DNA of 64,000 nt, from contig DASXHZ010000027.1 of NCBI GenBank assembly GCA_036488085.1, positions 32,183 to 96,182 of the forward strand, read 5' to 3'. Position 1 is the first letter of the stretch; each line of letters begins with the position of its first letter. The notes beneath the pieces were generated by a model. The model did not search any database. It was given only the letters and a program-made list of their open reading frames with translations, and was not told the DNA's origin. Positions 61,090 to 64,000 of this stretch are shown here, piece after piece. Position numbers and translations under genes: made by a program. This DNA comes from DASXHZ01 sp036488085 (GTDB taxonomy: Bacteria; Acidobacteriota; Thermoanaerobaculia; Gp7-AA8).

Positions 61090-61740
61090 TTATCTCCCCC
61101 GAACGCTCTCCACGTGGTTGACCGAGAAGAGGTCGCGACGGGTCCAGGAGCCGGAGAGGGTGACGCGGTCGCCGCGGTGGAGCTCACCGATGTCGATGCC
61201 GCGGTTGCGGTTCCAGTGGCGGTCGTTGCGCGTCATGTCGACGTTGATCATGCGTCCGTCGTCGAGGCGCAGCCAGAGCGTCTCGTCGCGCCGGTCGATC
61301 CGGTCGATCTTTCCGCGGAGCAGCACGGCGGTGCGATAGAGAGGCGGCGCGACGACGGGACCCTGATCGAGCCAGTCATAACTGTCGGCGATGACGTAGC
61401 CGTAGCGCGGCTCGTAGACGCCGCCGATCCGGATGTTGACTCCGACGTGGAGAGAGCCGCGCCCATAACGGCCGGCGTTGAGGTCGCGGACCCAGAACGA
61501 GTGGTCGCCGTGATCGAGCGTCACGCGATAACCTTCGCGCTCGCGTGTGATGTTGGTCACACGACCCTCGACCGAGACGTTGCGGCGGTCGTGGTCCCGA
61601 CGCTCATAGTCGCGTCCCTGGTCGGCAACGCTCACTGTCGCAAACAGTGGACGCCCGTCCGCGAACGCGGACGTGCCGATAAGCAGGACGCCGGCCGCGA
61701 TTCCTGCGAGTTTGCTGAGGTAAATGACCGATTTCTTCAT
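61090..61740 (-). CDS. Secreted OB-fold-like protein (DUF5666-type)
   Basis: 216 residues from ATG 61740 with AAAGGAG upstream. Signal peptide (SKLAGIAAGVLLIGTSAFA). Repeated beta units VEGRVTNITREREGYRVTLD and LRGKIDRIDRRDETLWLRLD suggest two or three OB-like repeats as in DUF5666 proteins. Arg/Asp-rich. Probably periplasmic; function unknown. Divergent from the CpxP-like lipoprotein gene. Confidence 0.7.
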   Translation of the reverse strand: MKKSVIYLSKLAGIAAGVLLIGTSAFADGRPLFATVSVADQGRDYERRDHDRRNVSVEGRVTNITREREGYRVTLDHGDHSFWVRDLNAGRYGRGSLHVGVNIRIGGVYEPRYGYVIADSYDWLDQGPVVAPPLYRTAVLLRGKIDRIDRRDETLWLRLDDGRMINVDMTRNDRHWNRNRGIDIGELHRGDRVTLSGSWTRRDLFSVNHVESVRGR

Positions 61741-61850
61741 GTTTGACTCCTTTCGACGCTGGGTCGAGTTCGCAATCACCGGGCCAGCGATCTCGTCTGG
61801 TGCTTTCAACGAAACCGGTGGCCTGCACGTAGTGGCGGACGGAGGATGTC

Positions 61851-62399
61851 ATGAAACGCCTTACGCTCCTTCTGATCGTGACCATGGCGGCCGGCTGTTC
61901 GAGCTCTGACTATGACGAGGGGCCGCGGGGCGGGTGGGGCGGCGACGCGCCGGCGATGACTCGCGCCGGCGGCGGCGGGATGCTCGACATGATGCCTCCA
62001 GCCGACTGGTGGCACGACTCGCGGATCGCGGCGGCGGTCAATCCGACGCCGGACGAGATCGCGAAGCTCGACCAGATCGCGAAGGACCACAACGCCGACG
62101 ACGTCTCGCGCCTGACGCGCGACAGTGAAGTGGCGATGCGCGACCTCCGCGCGACGCTCGAGAGCGACACGCCGGCGGGAAACGACATCGTCACTGCCGC
62201 GACCCGCGTCCGGACGCTGCGGAACGACCTCTTCGACCGCCAGATCCAACTCCTTGCCGCCGAACGAGCGGTGCTCACGAAGCAGCAGTGGAAGTCGCTG
62301 CAAGATGCGATGCACGAACGCCCGCGCGAGGAACGCCGCGGAAACGGTCCGCGCGGCGGGTTCGGCGGCCGCGGACGCGGCCGCGGCTGGCCGGGTTAG
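61851..62399 (+). CDS. CpxP/Spy-like periplasmic lipoprotein
   Basis: 182 residues. Lipoprotein signal MKRLTLLLIVTMAAGCSS. Gly-rich spacer, then a helical domain (about 60-155) with TPDEIAKLDQIAKDHNADD and LLAAERAVLTKQQWKSLQDAM. This LTxxQ-like pattern is that of Spy/CpxP and CnrX-type periplasmic metal or misfolding sensors. The tail is Arg/Gly-rich. Convergent with the MacB-like permease gene. Confidence 0.75.
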   Translation: MKRLTLLLIVTMAAGCSSSDYDEGPRGGWGGDAPAMTRAGGGGMLDMMPPADWWHDSRIAAAVNPTPDEIAKLDQIAKDHNADDVSRLTRDSEVAMRDLRATLESDTPAGNDIVTAATRVRTLRNDLFDRQIQLLAAERAVLTKQQWKSLQDAMHERPREERRGNGPRGGFGGRGRGRGWPG

Positions 62400-62412
62400 G
62401 CCTCAGTCCCGC

Positions 62413-64000
<1,588 letters not shown>

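Overview
The window looks like chromosome from a GC-rich Gram-negative soil or sediment bacterium. TonB-dependent receptor, lipoproteins, outer-membrane-type proteins, MacB-type permease pair, PknB-like kinase, SpoIIE-type phosphatase, an S9D glutamyl endopeptidase and an IPTL-CTERM protein together suggest Acidobacteriota or a neighbouring phylum. This is inference from gene content; no rRNA or marker gene is present.

Left part (1 to about 26,709): most of an integrated, conjugation-related element. Its right border is a 46-base 3' fragment of a tRNA-Gly(CCC) gene (26,664-26,709), next to an excisionase-like gene and a tyrosine integrase. The integrase heads a long leftward operon (26,467 to 19,031) coding small, membrane and lipoprotein components, a VirD4/TraG-like ATPase, a zinc-ribbon membrane protein and a replication-relaxation-like protein. 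At the far left another leftward operon codes a primase with permuted domains, a P-loop ATPase and a second TraG-like ATPase that runs off the window. Between them lie a large serine recombinase and AT-richer cargo: several unknown genes, a SAF-domain membrane operon, a Cys-rich small protein with a secreted or outer-membrane partner, and an ABC importer operon with two unknown proteins, ending tail to tail against a solitary EboD-like sugar-phosphate cyclase.

Border (26,710-29,358): decayed gene fragments (a frameshifted nuclease-like gene, an NHL-repeat fragment, dehydrogenase-like remains), followed by the ordinary chromosome.

Right part (29,359-64,000): IPTL-CTERM protein; Ser/Thr kinase; AraC regulator; PASTA protein; subtilase; then a leftward trio (LodB-like flavoprotein, LodA-like CTQ amino-acid oxidase with both cofactor residues at the family spacing, and a CxxCH lipoprotein). 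Next come an S41 peptidase, broken ELWxxDGT fragments, a secreted BNR-repeat protein and an operon GAF / VioB-N-like / TonB receptor, faced by a second VioB-N-like gene. Then S9D peptidase and SpoIIE phosphatase, and a 20-copy 21-bp tandem array that leads directly into an arsR-like gene (Cys32-Val-Cys34). The arsR stop overlaps a merB-like gene whose reading frame crosses an in-frame UGA exactly at the second catalytic cysteine. A hairpin with a GGUC loop starts 14 nt after that UGA (loop 19 nt after it), as in bacterial SECIS elements. This candidate selenocysteine organomercurial lyase is the strongest novelty in the window. A secreted OB-like protein, a CpxP/Spy-like lipoprotein and a MacB-type ABC exporter close the window.
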